DNA of 64,000 nucleotides, from NCBI RefSeq assembly GCF_041435495.1, contig NZ_CP108644.1:8479501-8543500 (forward strand), written 5' to 3'. This stretch comes from Streptomyces sp. NBC_01116 (GTDB lineage Bacteria > Actinomycetota > Actinomycetes > Streptomycetales > Streptomycetaceae). The translations under genes and the position numbers were made by a program. The notes under the pieces are model-generated. The model was given only the letters and a program-made list of their open reading frames with translations. It had not been told where the DNA came from and searched no databases. Of the stretch, positions 50,267 to 59,096 are shown piece after piece (positions within the stretch are counted from its first letter, which is position 1; each line of letters begins with the position of its first letter).

Positions 50267-50960
50267 GTTCTGCTTGAACACTGCCACCAGGTCGCCCGCG
50301 AAAGTCGTTCACCGTGCGCCACGTCACGTTGGGTTGCGTACTACACGGGTGCCTGAGCCCTGGAACAGGAACGTGTGCAGTGCAGCAGCCGCCTGCGTCC
50401 GTCCTGACCAGAGGCATGAGTCTCGAACCGTGCAGTGAACTGCGTTCCCTGCGGCGGACCATTTTCGCCCACGGTCCGGCGCTCACCTCCGAGGAGCTGC
50501 CGAAGCCCGCCGAGCGCGCGTTGAGGTACGGGTCGAACCGCGCGTCGAACCGCGCGTCGAACCGCGCACGGAGCCGCGCGTCGAGACGCCCCGAACCGGT
50601 GAAGTGGCTGATGCCTCGCATCTCGCCGTTTCGCCAGACAGCTCCTACTTCAAGGAGCTCGCCGACACTGTGATGACCGTCAGCGAAGGACTCCCATGTC
50701 CGTTCTGAAGGCAGAATCGGCAATCGGGAGTCTCGCGGGGGACAGGCGTCGCGCTGCGGAAGCCATGCCCCCACGACATGCCCCCTCCACAACACGACAC
50801 CGACGCGTGATGCAGCTCACGAGACTCAACTGCGCGCGCGTACAACCCTTTCGGTTCGTTGTCGATCAAGAATGTGCGGTCGCCGTGGCGGTGCGCGATC
50901 TATGGTCCGCCCTTTCCCGACCTGTAACCGCCCATCGATAGTCGACAATGGAGACTCCTC
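50267..50960. other. Unresolved region with 12-bp tandem repeat
   Basis: About 690 bp between the ARE-like dyad and a secreted-protein gene. Plus-strand frames give coding-like snippets (SELRSLRRTIFAHGPALTSE near 50430 and DSSYFKELADTVMTVSEGLP near 50640) in different frames, consistent with a decayed gene, but no family is recognised. GTCGAACCGCGC is repeated three times exactly at 50532-50567, with two degenerate copies to 50591. The segment before 50961 should contain a promoter. Confidence 0.4.
50532..50591. repeat. 12-bp tandem repeat (3 exact, 2 degenerate copies)
   Basis: GTCGAACCGCGC occurs in exact tandem at 50532, 50544 and 50556, followed by degenerate copies at 50568 and 50580. 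The 12-bp period preserves frame and would read VEPR repeats on the plus strand or ARFD repeats on the minus strand. Neither frame can be assigned to a gene. Confidence 0.7.
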
Positions 50961-51884
50961 ATGCCCCAGCACTCCCGCAAGAGGTTGACGACCGGCAAGA
51001 AGGTGATCCTGGGCGTCAGCGCACTGGCCGCCTCCGGGCTCGGCGTCGGCCTGCTCGTCACACCGTCCGCGACGGCAGGGGGAACCGGTGCTGCCGAGGC
51101 GCTGGAGCAGAGCGAGGCTGCGGCCGCCGACGCGTCGGCAACGAAGGCCGCCGCACCCAGGCCCCGGGCCGCGCGCACTGCCGACTCCACCGTCGTCTCC
51201 GGAGTCACCGTCAACGGCGGCAACAGCGCCCACGTCGGGACGACGAACACACAGACGATCACCGTGAAGTGGACGGTCAGCGGCGGGTCGACGCTCTACG
51301 GCAGCCACGCGTCGATCTGGCGCGGCACCGACCTCGACAGCGGTATGAAGCGGTTCATCAACTCCGAGCAGTTCGATGCGGACGCCGACCCCTGCGTTCG
51401 GTCCGGCGACGCCACGTTCAGCTGCAGGGCCACCTTCAAGATGGACCCCCAGAGCGACCTGACGAACGAGGATGCCGGAGCCTGGAAGATCTCCCTCTAT
51501 GCAATCACCGACTCGGCCACCGACGTGCGCACCGACAACGCCAAGACCTGGTACCTCAAGCGCTGGTCCCGGCTGAGCACCAACGCGGCCCCCGAGCCCG
51601 TCGCCAAGGGCAAGACGATCACGATCACCGGCAAGCTGGAGCGCGCCAACTGGGACACCCACAAGTACGCGGGATACACCCAGCAGACCGTTCACCTCCA
51701 GGAGCGTTCGCTGACCGGCTCGTACGCCACCACCAGCAGCCACCGCACCGGCACCGGCAGCCTGGCGGGGGTCGAGAAGAAGACACGCACCGCCACCACC
51801 GACCGCTGCTACCGCTACAAGTTCGAGGGCACCTCCACCACACCGCCGGTCGCCGCCACCGGTGACTGCGTCGACGTGCGCTGA
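50961..51884 (+). CDS. Secreted protein of unknown function
   Basis: The 307-residue protein has a twin-lysine N-terminus and signal peptide (hydrophobic core about residues 16-36, ending PSATAGG), then an Ala/Arg-rich spacer (about 40-73). Two beta-rich, Ig-like domains follow: TVNGGNSAHVGTTNTQTITV to DLTNEDAGAWKISLYAI, and GKTITITGKLERANWDTHKY to FEGTSTTPP. Two cysteine pairs (for example DPCVRSGDATFSC) probably form disulphides outside the cell. Similar secreted beta-sandwich proteins are common in Streptomyces without known function. GGAG lies ahead of ATG 50961. Confidence 0.75.
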   Translation: MPQHSRKRLTTGKKVILGVSALAASGLGVGLLVTPSATAGGTGAAEALEQSEAAAADASATKAAAPRPRAARTADSTVVSGVTVNGGNSAHVGTTNTQTITVKWTVSGGSTLYGSHASIWRGTDLDSGMKRFINSEQFDADADPCVRSGDATFSCRATFKMDPQSDLTNEDAGAWKISLYAITDSATDVRTDNAKTWYLKRWSRLSTNAAPEPVAKGKTITITGKLERANWDTHKYAGYTQQTVHLQERSLTGSYATTSSHRTGTGSLAGVEKKTRTATTDRCYRYKFEGTSTTPPVAATGDCVDVR

Positions 51885-52296
51885 GTTCTCGGACCTGACT
51901 GACCACACCGGGTCACGGAGGCGACGGACCCGCACTCGTCCCGGTGCTGGTCTGTCTGCGGTTCCGGTGACGCGGTCCGCCAGCTCCGCTCCCGTCCGGA
52001 GCACTTTCGGGACGACAAGGGGATGGGCCTCGGACCGAGGCCCTAGTTGTATTGCCCTGTGAGGTCGGTGCCATGGCCGTCGTCGAGGCGTGGATGGGCT
52101 CGCTCAATGAACGTGCCGACCCGCACAGCGACGTCCTGGCACTGGCCGGGCGTCCAGAGCGGAGGGCTGCGACGGCGGCGAGGCGTGCGGGCAACGCGTC
52201 GATGACGGTCTGGTCCACTGGTGAAGAGGCAGTGTTCTGGCTCTGCAGTATTCGTGGGCGGTGCAGAATCGAGGTCCGCGCCCAGGGGAGGCCACC
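51885..52296. other. Intergenic region with terminator
   Basis: About 410 bp. It contains the hairpin at 52025-52043. A plus-strand frame from about 52073 (AVVEAWMGSLNERADPHSDV) has some coding character but overlaps the promoter region of the next gene and has no recognisable family, so it is not called. Nothing else was seen. Confidence 0.4.
52025..52043 (+). terminator. Hairpin GGGCCTCG-GAC-CGAGGCCC
   Basis: A perfect 8-bp GC-rich stem with a 3-nt loop, followed by TAGTTGTATT, lies about 140 bp after the secreted-protein stop. It is the best terminator candidate for that gene. Confidence 0.65.
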
Positions 52297-53379
52297 ATGC
52301 AGGACCCTGACATGTCGCACGGTGCACGGCTGACCGCCTACGGCGCCGTCTCCACAGCCCTGGATCTGTGCAGCGATCGCGCCTTGCGTGAACTCGTCGA
52401 CACGGCTCTACCGCTCGGTTCCGGCATCGGCGGGACGTCTGCCCTGGCCGAGGTCGCTGGAACCCCGGTCTTCGTGAAGCGGGTGCCTCTCACCGACCTG
52501 GAAAGGGAACCCGAGAACGTCCGGTCCACGGCGAACCTGTTCGAGCTTCCCCTCTTCTGCCACTACGGCACCGGCACCATTGGCGGACCGGGCTTCGGAG
52601 TCTGGCGAGAGCTCGCCGTGCACGCCATGACGACGAACTGGGTGCTCGCAGCGGAGTACGAGGGTTTCCCGCTGATGTACCACTGGCGGATCGTGCCGGA
52701 CTCGGAGCCGCTGCCCGAAGAACTGGCCGACGTCGAACGGGCCGTCGCCTACTGGGGCGGTGGATCGCAAGTACGCGGCCGGATCGAGGCTCTTCAGCAG
52801 TCCTCAGCGAGCATCGCACTGTTCTTGGAGTACATCCCGCAGAACCTGCACCAATGGCTGGGTGCCAGGATCGAAGCAGGGCACCACAACGTCGGCCGCG
52901 CCTGCGCCATGGTGGAGAAGGAACTGGTGGACGGCACCTCGTTCATCAACAGCCGCGGGCTCCTGCACTTCGACGCCCACTTCGAGAACATTCTGACTGA
53001 CGGCCGGCGCCTCTACTTCGCAGACTTTGGCCTCGCTATCTCCTCCGGCTTCGAGTTGTCGCCGGGCGAAGCCGATTTCTTTGCCCGGCACCAGTCCTAC
53101 GACCGCTGCTACACCGCGACGTATATGGTGAACTGGCTGGTCACCGAGCTCTACGGATACCAGAGGGGGGACCAGGAGATCCGCCACGCGCTGGTGCGGT
53201 CCTACGCGGCGGGCAAGCGCCCTACGGGAATCCCGGAAGAGGCCGCCACGTTACTCGCTCGCCATGCGCCGATCGCCACCGTGATGTCCGAGTTCAACCG
53301 CACGTTCCAGCACCAGAGTAGGCAGACGCCGTACCCGCTGGAGGCGATCCGCCAGCTGAGCGGTTCATTCCTTCCATAA
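52297..53379 (+). CDS. Protein kinase-like phosphotransferase
   Basis: The 360-residue protein has a kinase fold: AGTPVFVKRVPL (ATP-binding lysine), catalytic-loop GLLHFDAHFENILTD in place of the classical HxDxxxxN, and the metal-binding Asp in YFADFGLA. It resembles the protein kinase/phosphotransferase family widespread in Streptomyces, whose substrates may be proteins or small molecules. ATG 52297 is preceded by GGGGAGG. A rare in-frame TTA leucine codon at 53251-53253 makes it a candidate bldA-dependent, developmentally timed gene. Confidence 0.8.
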   Translation: MQDPDMSHGARLTAYGAVSTALDLCSDRALRELVDTALPLGSGIGGTSALAEVAGTPVFVKRVPLTDLEREPENVRSTANLFELPLFCHYGTGTIGGPGFGVWRELAVHAMTTNWVLAAEYEGFPLMYHWRIVPDSEPLPEELADVERAVAYWGGGSQVRGRIEALQQSSASIALFLEYIPQNLHQWLGARIEAGHHNVGRACAMVEKELVDGTSFINSRGLLHFDAHFENILTDGRRLYFADFGLAISSGFELSPGEADFFARHQSYDRCYTATYMVNWLVTELYGYQRGDQEIRHALVRSYAAGKRPTGIPEEAATLLARHAPIATVMSEFNRTFQHQSRQTPYPLEAIRQLSGSFLP

Positions 53380-53410
53380 ATTCGTGAAAGGTTGCAATGG
53401 CGCTCCGTGC

Positions 53411-53590
53411 GTTAACGCCGTGGTGCTGTGGAACGAACACCCGTTACCCGGACGCCGCCGTCGCTCAGCTCCGCGCCGGGCCACGCCATCTAGGACGAGG
53501 AAGTCGCCCGGCTCTCCCCGTTCAAGGACCGGCACGTCAACTTCCAGGGCCGCTACCAGGTCAACATCACCGCCGCGGTCCTGAGATCTC
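53411..53590 (+). pseudogene. Tn3-family transposase, 3' remnant
   Basis: Three frames in succession give NAVVLWN, then TRYPDAAVAQLRA, then DEEVARLSPFKDRHVNFQGRYQVN. Together these are the C-terminal end of a Tn3-family transposase (VVLWNTxY...LxxLSPLxxxHxNxLGxY). At least two frameshifts and an in-frame TAG separate them, and everything upstream is gone. It marks a former transposon insertion at the edge of the decayed region. Confidence 0.75.
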
Positions 53591-53641
53591 GGCCTCCGCT
53601 TGCTCATAGCTTGAATGGGCACGGGTACCGACTGACCCGGT

Positions 53642-54160
53642 TTACTCCTCCTCGGCACCGTCCTCGGGCGCGTCTGGGTTCCGTGAGGAACGCAGGCCCC
53701 GGTCGTCGGGCCCGACCCTGGTCCACACCGACATCGCACGGCGCACGTGATCCTCCAGATACACCTCCGGTCTGCGCCAGGACGCCTCGAACAGGCCGTC
53801 AGCGCAGTCCCACGGGATGGGCACCGGCTCAGCGCGGGCGCCGATCGCGTGGGCCATCCCCGCAAGCGAGGGGAATTCAGCGAGGACGGTGGCGAACTCG
53901 GGCAGGTAGTCGCGGGTCAGCCAGAAGCGGTCCTGCCATGCGGGCTCGTCGGTGTCGAACGTCAGCACCACAACGCGGCGGGCCACCCGCCGCATCTCGC
54001 GCAACCCCGCTATCGGGCCCCCCAGTGGTGCACGGTGGAAACGGCCATCGAGACGTCGAAGGAGTTTCCTCGAACGGCAGGCTCTCCGCGGCGGCGGCCA
54101 CGCACGGTGCCGCGCCGGGAGGGCGCTGCCCCCCGCATGACCGCGAGTCGAAGCGGTTCA
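53642..54160 (-). pseudogene. SAM-dependent methyltransferase, truncated and frameshifted
   Basis: On the minus strand, in order: QRPPGAAPCVAAAAESLPF, NSFDVSMAVSTVHHWG and LREMRRVARRVVVLTFDTD, continuing to the stop at 53642. This is the class I methyltransferase order from the post-II/acidic region through the motif IV-V region (VxxxxxxHHW) to the LxExxRV segment. Single-base deletions near 54060 and 54020 (in a G6 run) break the frame. The SAM-binding N-terminal third is missing; at about 54145 the sequence meets the divergent epimerase remnant. Confidence 0.75.
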
Positions 54161-54655
54161 GGGGGCGCTGACCGTCGCGCATCGGGACGCACGCGGCCTG
54201 GACGCCCGGATCGTACGGATCTTCAACACCTTCGGGCCGCACACGCGTGCCGACGACAGCCGGATGATCCCCACCTTCATTCGCCAGGCCATCGCCGGAG
54301 AACCGCTGACGGTGACCGGCGACGGCAGCCAGACCCGCTCGCTGTGCTACGTGAGCGACACCGTGGACGGCATCCTCCGGCTCCTGTGGGCGCCTGGCGA
54401 ACAGGGGCCGGTGAACACATCGGCGGGACGCACGAGATGACGGTTCTCGCGACCGCCCAGATGATCCGCGACATCGTCGGCTCGTCCTAGTCCATCGAGT
54501 TCGTCGCCCGCCACCAGGACGACCCGGGCCTGCGGCGGCCGGACATCAGCCGGGCCGAACGGCCCCTCGGCCGGCGGTCGGCGGTGAGTATCGAAGCCGG
54601 GATCAAGAGGACCATCGACTGGTTCCTGGCGAACAGCGTCCCCGTCGGCTCCTGA
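54142..54655 (+). pseudogene. NAD-dependent sugar epimerase/dehydratase, C-terminal remnant
   Basis: The frame begins near RESKRF, the YxxxK helix without its Tyr, shifts in a G5 run near 54163, and continues LTVAHRDARGLDARIVRIFN, TFGPHTRADDSRMIPTFI and GDGSQTRSLCYVSDTVDGI. It shifts again near 54418 before IGGTHEMTVL and hits TAG at 54488-54490, then still reads SIEFVARHQDDPGLRRPD to the end at 54655. These are the motifs of extended SDR enzymes of the UDP-glucuronate decarboxylase/dTDP-glucose dehydratase type. The NAD-binding half is absent. Confidence 0.8.
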
Positions 54656-54748
54656 CGCGTCCGTACGGTTCGCCGTGCCGCGTGGCGCTCGGCGGCGCGG
54701 GCACGGCGAACCGTACGGGTCGGGGGCGTGGCGCACGCCGCCGGTACG

Positions 54749-55690
54749 TCAGCCCAAGGCGGCCATCAGGCCGGTGACGTAGCTGTCCAGGCGCTGTTCC
54801 AGGACGCTGGTCGTGAGATCGGTCCGCCCTGCGGACTGGTAGGCCTGCGCCCACAGGTCGATCTCCTCGGAGCACGACAGCGCGTCCCGCACCAGCCAGT
54901 ACAGGCGCTCGCCCGGCTTCGTCGCCAGCTTCCCGCCCGCCTCCTCGTACGCCTCGGCGAAACGCAGCCCCCACGACAGGTCGTGGAGGAGCGCCAGATT
55001 GGTGGAGCAGTGGGCGACATCGAGGTCCGCCGGACCCCAGGAGGGCTGTGACCAGTCGACGACGCCGATGATCCGGGCCTCGTCCGGGCGGGACGGCGGC
55101 ACGTCGAACAGGACGTTGCCCGGCTGGAAGTCGCGGTGCAGGAACCGGCCTTCGTACGACGGGGCGGGCTCGCGGATCACGTCGGTCGCCGCGGCCCAGA
55201 CGGCCTCCTGGCCGCCCTTCGGCACGACGACCGACTCTGGCGTCGTCAACGTAGTGAACGTCCGGGGTCGCACGACGGGCTGGAGCGCGTGGATGGCGAC
55301 GAGCTGACGGGCCAGCAGGGGAGCGCGGGTCTCGACGCCCTCGTCGTCGAGGACCGAGCGGCCCTCCAGGTGCGTCATCAGCAGTGAGGGGTACTCGCAG
55401 TGCGCGGCCGTCGGGTCGACCGCGACCGGATCCGGCGCGAGCACCCCGGTCCCACCGAGGAGTTCCAGGGCGCCGGCCTCCCTGGTCAGCCACTCCTCGG
55501 CATTCCGCAAGTAGAACGGGTCGACGAAACTGCGCAGCACGAGGTGACGGGTGACGGCGTCCTGGGTGCCGATGGTCAGCTTGAGCATTTCCGCGGTCAT
55601 GCCGCCGTGCAGCGTCGCGGTCTTGACGACCCGCTCGCCGCTGTCCAGATGTCGGTTCACCCAGGCGAGAGTCTTCGGCCGCAGATTCAT
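54749..55690 (-). CDS. Phosphotransferase (APH-like) family protein
   Basis: The product is 313 residues from ATG 55690; the frame remains open upstream to 55861 but that part is not kinase-like. Kinase features are RFLHRDFQPGNVLFD (catalytic loop HRDxxxxN) and IGVVDWSQPSWGPADLDVAH (metal-binding Asp and APH-type WxxxxxGP pattern). Such APH/choline-kinase-like proteins phosphorylate antibiotics or metabolites; substrate unknown. It appears intact amid broken neighbours. No strong ribosome-binding site precedes the chosen start, so the N-terminus is uncertain. Confidence 0.82.
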   Translation of the reverse strand: MNLRPKTLAWVNRHLDSGERVVKTATLHGGMTAEMLKLTIGTQDAVTRHLVLRSFVDPFYLRNAEEWLTREAGALELLGGTGVLAPDPVAVDPTAAHCEYPSLLMTHLEGRSVLDDEGVETRAPLLARQLVAIHALQPVVRPRTFTTLTTPESVVVPKGGQEAVWAAATDVIREPAPSYEGRFLHRDFQPGNVLFDVPPSRPDEARIIGVVDWSQPSWGPADLDVAHCSTNLALLHDLSWGLRFAEAYEEAGGKLATKPGERLYWLVRDALSCSEEIDLWAQAYQSAGRTDLTTSVLEQRLDSYVTGLMAALG

Positions 55691-55893
55691 GTCGTCATGA
55701 AAGGTATGCACAGGGTCATTTGAACACGCGGTGCCAGACGGCGAAAGCGTATGCGGCGGGCCCGAACTTCCGTTTTCCGAAAGCGACTTCGCCGCATCAA
55801 CGGCCGGGCCGAACTCTGTTATGGTTCCGTCGAAAAGACGAGGCCGACCGAAGAATTGCAACCCGCATCAGGGTGAACTGGACGGAACTCTTC

Positions 55894-56918
55894 ATGGCGC
55901 GTTGGGAGAATATCTACATCGCGGCGACGGCGGTGGACCTGCCGCCCGCCGTCCCGGTATCCGAGGCGGTGGCGGACGACAGTTATCCGGAGAAACTCGC
56001 GGGGCGCACACTGCAGCGCACCGTCGCGGCCGCTCCGGCGGACGAGCCCCCGGCCGCGTTCGCCGCCCGCGCGCAGCGAAGGCGGCCCTGGCGGAGTCGG
56101 GGTACGCCTTCGACGATGTCGGGCTGCTCGTCCACACGTCGGTCCTGGACCCGTCGCCCCGGATGTCGAATCCCGTGATGTGGCTCGAGCGGGAGATCGG
56201 ACCGGGCGGCTTCCGTGACGTGGCGCAGCTGATGAACGGCTGCGACGGGGTGGTGAACGGCATGCGCTGGGCCGCCGCCCGCCTCACCTGCGAGACCGAA
56301 CACGGGGCCGCGCTGGTCACCGCCGCCGAGAGCTGGCAGTCGAAAGAGGTGATCGACCGGTGGACCGTCGACCCGGACACCTCGTTCGGAGACGGCGGAG
56401 CGGCGCTGGTCATGTCCAGGGACCACGGGATCGCCCGCCTTCTCGCGGCCGTCAGCCACACGCAGCCGCATCTCGAGGGGGTACACCGAGGCCCTCGCGT
56501 GTTTGGCCGGGGCGTCAGCCTTCCGGTGGTCCTCTCCCGGCGTTCCCGAGCCTTTTACGAGACGTCCGACATCTCTCGCGAAGAAGCTTGGAAGATGCGC
56601 GGAGAAGGAATTGGCACCGTCATCGACAAAGTACTGGCGGATGCCGGCGTCGCACGCGAAAAAGTGGCCCGTGTGGTGCTCCCATTCAGAGGGCGCCAGG
56701 TCCTCGAAGAAGGGTATTCCCCCTACCTCGGAGACCTCGAACCCGCGCGCTCCAGCGAGGAACGGGGACGCGAGATCGGACATCTGGGCGGGGCGGATCC
56801 TATCGCTGCCCTCCACTACTCGATCGCGTCGGGCGAACTCTCCCCGGGGGACCACGCCGTCGTCTTCAGCGAGGGCGTGGGAATCGTGCAGTCCGCCGTT
56901 CTCGTCCAGGTCGTCTGA
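55894..56918 (+). pseudogene. KAS III-like beta-ketoacyl-ACP synthase family protein, frameshifted
   Basis: ATG 55894 opens MARWENIYIAATAVDLPPAV; near 56070-56078 one base is missing, and the second frame carries AKAALAESGYAFDDVGLLVH to the stop at 56918. The total length is two bases over a multiple of three, as for a 1-bp loss. The thiolase-fold nucleophile is present (Cys in LMNGCDGVVNG, codon 56241-56243). The usual HQAN His is replaced by VVLPFRGRQVLEEGY and the Asn region by GHLGGADPIAALHYS, so it would not be a standard decarboxylating KAS III; acyl transfer is possible. It is adjacent, with no gap, to the PP2C gene. Confidence 0.72.
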
Positions 56919-57652
56919 ATGACCACGCAATTCGGATACGGGAACGTCCGCATCGCCGTGGCCGCGCGGACCGGCACCGCCACCCCCAGCGGAGACGCGA
57001 TAGCCATCCACGTCCAGGCCGACGGCACCACCGCAGCAGCCGTGGTCGACGGCATCGGCCACAGCCACCGCGTCGCGTCCGTGGCGGAGCTGCTCGCCAC
57101 CGTCATGGTACGAGTCGCGGCGCGCCGGGGAAGCCTCGCCGGCCTGCTCACCGGCACCGAGCTGGTGGCCGACAAGGGCGCGGGAGTGACGAACCGGAGC
57201 CGGACGCCGTCGCAGTGGTAGCCACGGCGACGGCGACGGAGTCCTGTTCGACGTCCGCGTCGGCCGAAGAGGAGCGGATCCGCGTCGCGTGGGTCGGCGA
57301 CTGCCGCGCCTACGCACTGGAGGGCGTACGGCTATGGCCGCTGACCGCCGACCACAACCTCGCGGAGCGCCTGGCCCTGGCCGGGTACACCGCCGAGACC
57401 CCGCGCCGGGCCGCCACATGGGTCCGCACGACCGTGCGGAGTGCCGCCGTCGCCACCGTGTCGGAGGCCTGGACCCGGTCCCCGCTGGTGGTCCTGATGT
57501 CGGACGGGGTCCACGACCAGGTGCCGCACGGCGCGATGGAGGCGCTGGCCCTCCGGTACGAGGATGATCCGCAGGCACTGTCGGAGGCTCTGGTGGCCGC
57601 CGCCGCGACCGGCGCGGACGGGATCAGGGACGACACGCCGCCGCCCTCGTGA
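56919..57652 (+). pseudogene. PP2C-family serine/threonine phosphatase, frameshifted
   Basis: ATG 56919 directly follows the KAS-like stop (TGAATG). The first frame reads VRIAVAARTGTATPSGDAIA and AAVVDGIGHS (metal-binding Asp) before a frame change near 57172-57190. The second frame has RIRVAWVGDCRAYALEGVRL (GD motif) and LVVLMSDGVHDQVPHGA (DG motif), completing a PP2C domain of about 240 residues. Length again implies a single lost base. Phosphatases of this class reverse Ser/Thr phosphorylation in signalling. A pairing with an atypical ketoacyl synthase is unusual. Confidence 0.75.
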
Positions 57653-57834
57653 TCCGCCGCGGCTGAGGCAGTCGGGGGCACGGCAGCTCGCCGGCACGGC
57701 ACCGCGGCGGCAGAGCATCTCACCCGTGACCAGCGAGTTCGGGGGCAATCCTCAGGGAGGGTACGTGTCGAGCAACGAGGGCATCGTCGTGCTGACCACC
57801 AGGGAGAAGGAGTGGTGGCTGAGCCTGCAGGAGA
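57653..57834. other. Intergenic region without recognised gene
   Basis: 182 bp between the PP2C relic and a convergent hypothetical relic. No terminator, promoter or frame was recognised. Confidence 0.4.
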
Positions 57835-58230
57835 TCATCCCGGCCACTCGGCGCCCGCCATGGCACAGACCGCCCAGTCCGGCGGCACAGTGAATCCGAA
57901 GGAGTCCACGCCCTCGCGGGGCAGGTCCGCCGTGTCCGAGCCCGTGACGATGATGACGGGAAGCCTGTGCCAGACGGTTCGGCGAAGAGCGCGTCATGGG
58001 CGAGGTGGCACACGCTGCCCGGCCGCGGGGACTGACCGAGCGGCGCGAACGCCCGGGTCACATCGACCGGAACCCAGTCGGTCACGACAACGCCGGGCCG
58101 GACGTCGCCGCCGGTGCTCCGCGTGCTGCCGATGAGAAGGATGGCGGTAGCCCCGGCCCGGCACCGGGACGAGCGGGGTGACCAACCGGGCCCAGAGCCA
58201 GTCCGCTGGCCCACCCTCGGCATTGTTCAC
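57835..58230 (-). pseudogene. Hypothetical protein, two compensating frameshifts
   Basis: From GTG 58230 the minus strand reads NNAEGGPADWLWARLVTPLV, then in a second frame AILLIGSTRSTGGDVRPGVV to HLAHDALFAEPSGTG, then back in the first frame LPVIIVTGSDTADLPREGVD to the stop at 57835. The length is exactly 132 codons, so the two shifts (near 58150 and 57965) cancel. The protein family is not recognised. The central segment is preserved only in the shifted frame. Either sequencing indels or real decay would explain it. Confidence 0.5.
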
Positions 58231-58333
58231 ACGGCCGCCGGGCTGGAGAATGTTCGAGGCCGCGGTGCCCTGGCGGGTGCTTCTGTGCGAGTTCATGTCT
58301 TGTCGGTAACACGTCTTCCGGGTGGAGGAGTTT

Positions 58334-58642
58334 GTGGCAGTGGGAAGGGCGGCTCGTCGGGCAGAACGCACGGCGAGAGTTGAGGAGGCGATCGGGAAGG
58401 GTGCGGCTCCCGCAGCGCTCGATCTGCTGGAACTGGTCGAGTTCGCGTGGCACGACTGCTACGGCGACACCACGCCGAGCGAGAACGTGGTCGAGGACAT
58501 CTTGACGTGCGCCCAGGGTGATCTCGCGCGGATGATCCGATTCGCCCGGCTGGCTGTCGAGGATTGGCGGGATCTGCGGATGACCGCCGACGAGATCAGG
58601 TCCGCCGAGAATGGCCGCGGGACCGATGGGCTCGCCCGCTGA
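58334..58642 (+). CDS. Hypothetical protein
   Basis: The 102-residue, mostly helical acidic protein begins VAVGRAARRAERTARVEEAI and contains LDLLELVEFAWHDCYGDTTP, ILTCAQGDLARMIRFARLAV and EDWRDLRMTADEIRSAE. The family is unknown to me, but codon bias is good and GGAGGAG lies at ideal spacing before GTG 58334, which is preferred over GTG 58322. There are no membrane segments. It ends about 290 bp before a strong hairpin. Confidence 0.65.
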   Translation: MAVGRAARRAERTARVEEAIGKGAAPAALDLLELVEFAWHDCYGDTTPSENVVEDILTCAQGDLARMIRFARLAVEDWRDLRMTADEIRSAENGRGTDGLAR

Positions 58643-59096
58643 GTGCCGTCTGGGTGCGGTCGGTCCAGGTGTCACCGCGCGTGGTCGCCCGGGGCGTATC
58701 GGCTCCAGGTTCCTCCGGCCTCGGTGACGGGCCACTGAGTAGACCTGCGTCTCGCTCCGAGCCGGATGGGCTCACCTGCTCCAGCAGCAGCGGGCATGGG
58801 CGCGCGTGCATCAGCAGACCCTGCGCTACGGACTCCCGGAGCCGGACGCCACGGTGTCACCGACCTCTTCCGGCGCGGCATGGCCGCCGGCGAGCACATC
58901 GAAGCTCCCTGATCCTCGACCTCGCGCTGCTCGCGTCGCGCCCGGGGGCCGCTCGTACGTCCGGCCCCCGGGCGCGACGGGCTGTCTGGTTGTCGGCCAC
59001 TCGGCCAGGCGCCGAGGTCGTGACGGGCCTTGCGAAGGCGACGATCGCCGGGCCTGCTTCTTCGGGCCGCACCTGCATGCCCGGGACCAACCGGGA
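58643..59096. other. Intergenic region with small remnant and terminator
   Basis: 454 bp between convergent genes. Around 58780-58915 the plus strand reads QQQRAWARVHQQTLRYGLPE and, one frame over, VTDLFRRGMAAGEHIEAP, probably the tail of a decayed gene of unknown family. The long hairpin at 58934-58979 follows. Confidence 0.4.
58934..58979. terminator. 18-bp perfect hairpin, bidirectional terminator
   Basis: The arms 58934-58951 and 58962-58979 (CGTCGCGCCCGGGGGCCG and its complement) pair perfectly around a 10-nt loop. The site lies between the rightward gene ending at 58642 and the leftward gene ending at 59097, so it can terminate both transcripts. Confidence 0.8.

Noticed and set aside
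50007..50795. 262-codon minus-strand frame with ARFD repeats
   Set aside because: Lacks a ribosome-binding site and family resemblance, spans the ARE-like dyad and the 12-bp DNA repeat; composition fits non-coding GC-rich sequence.
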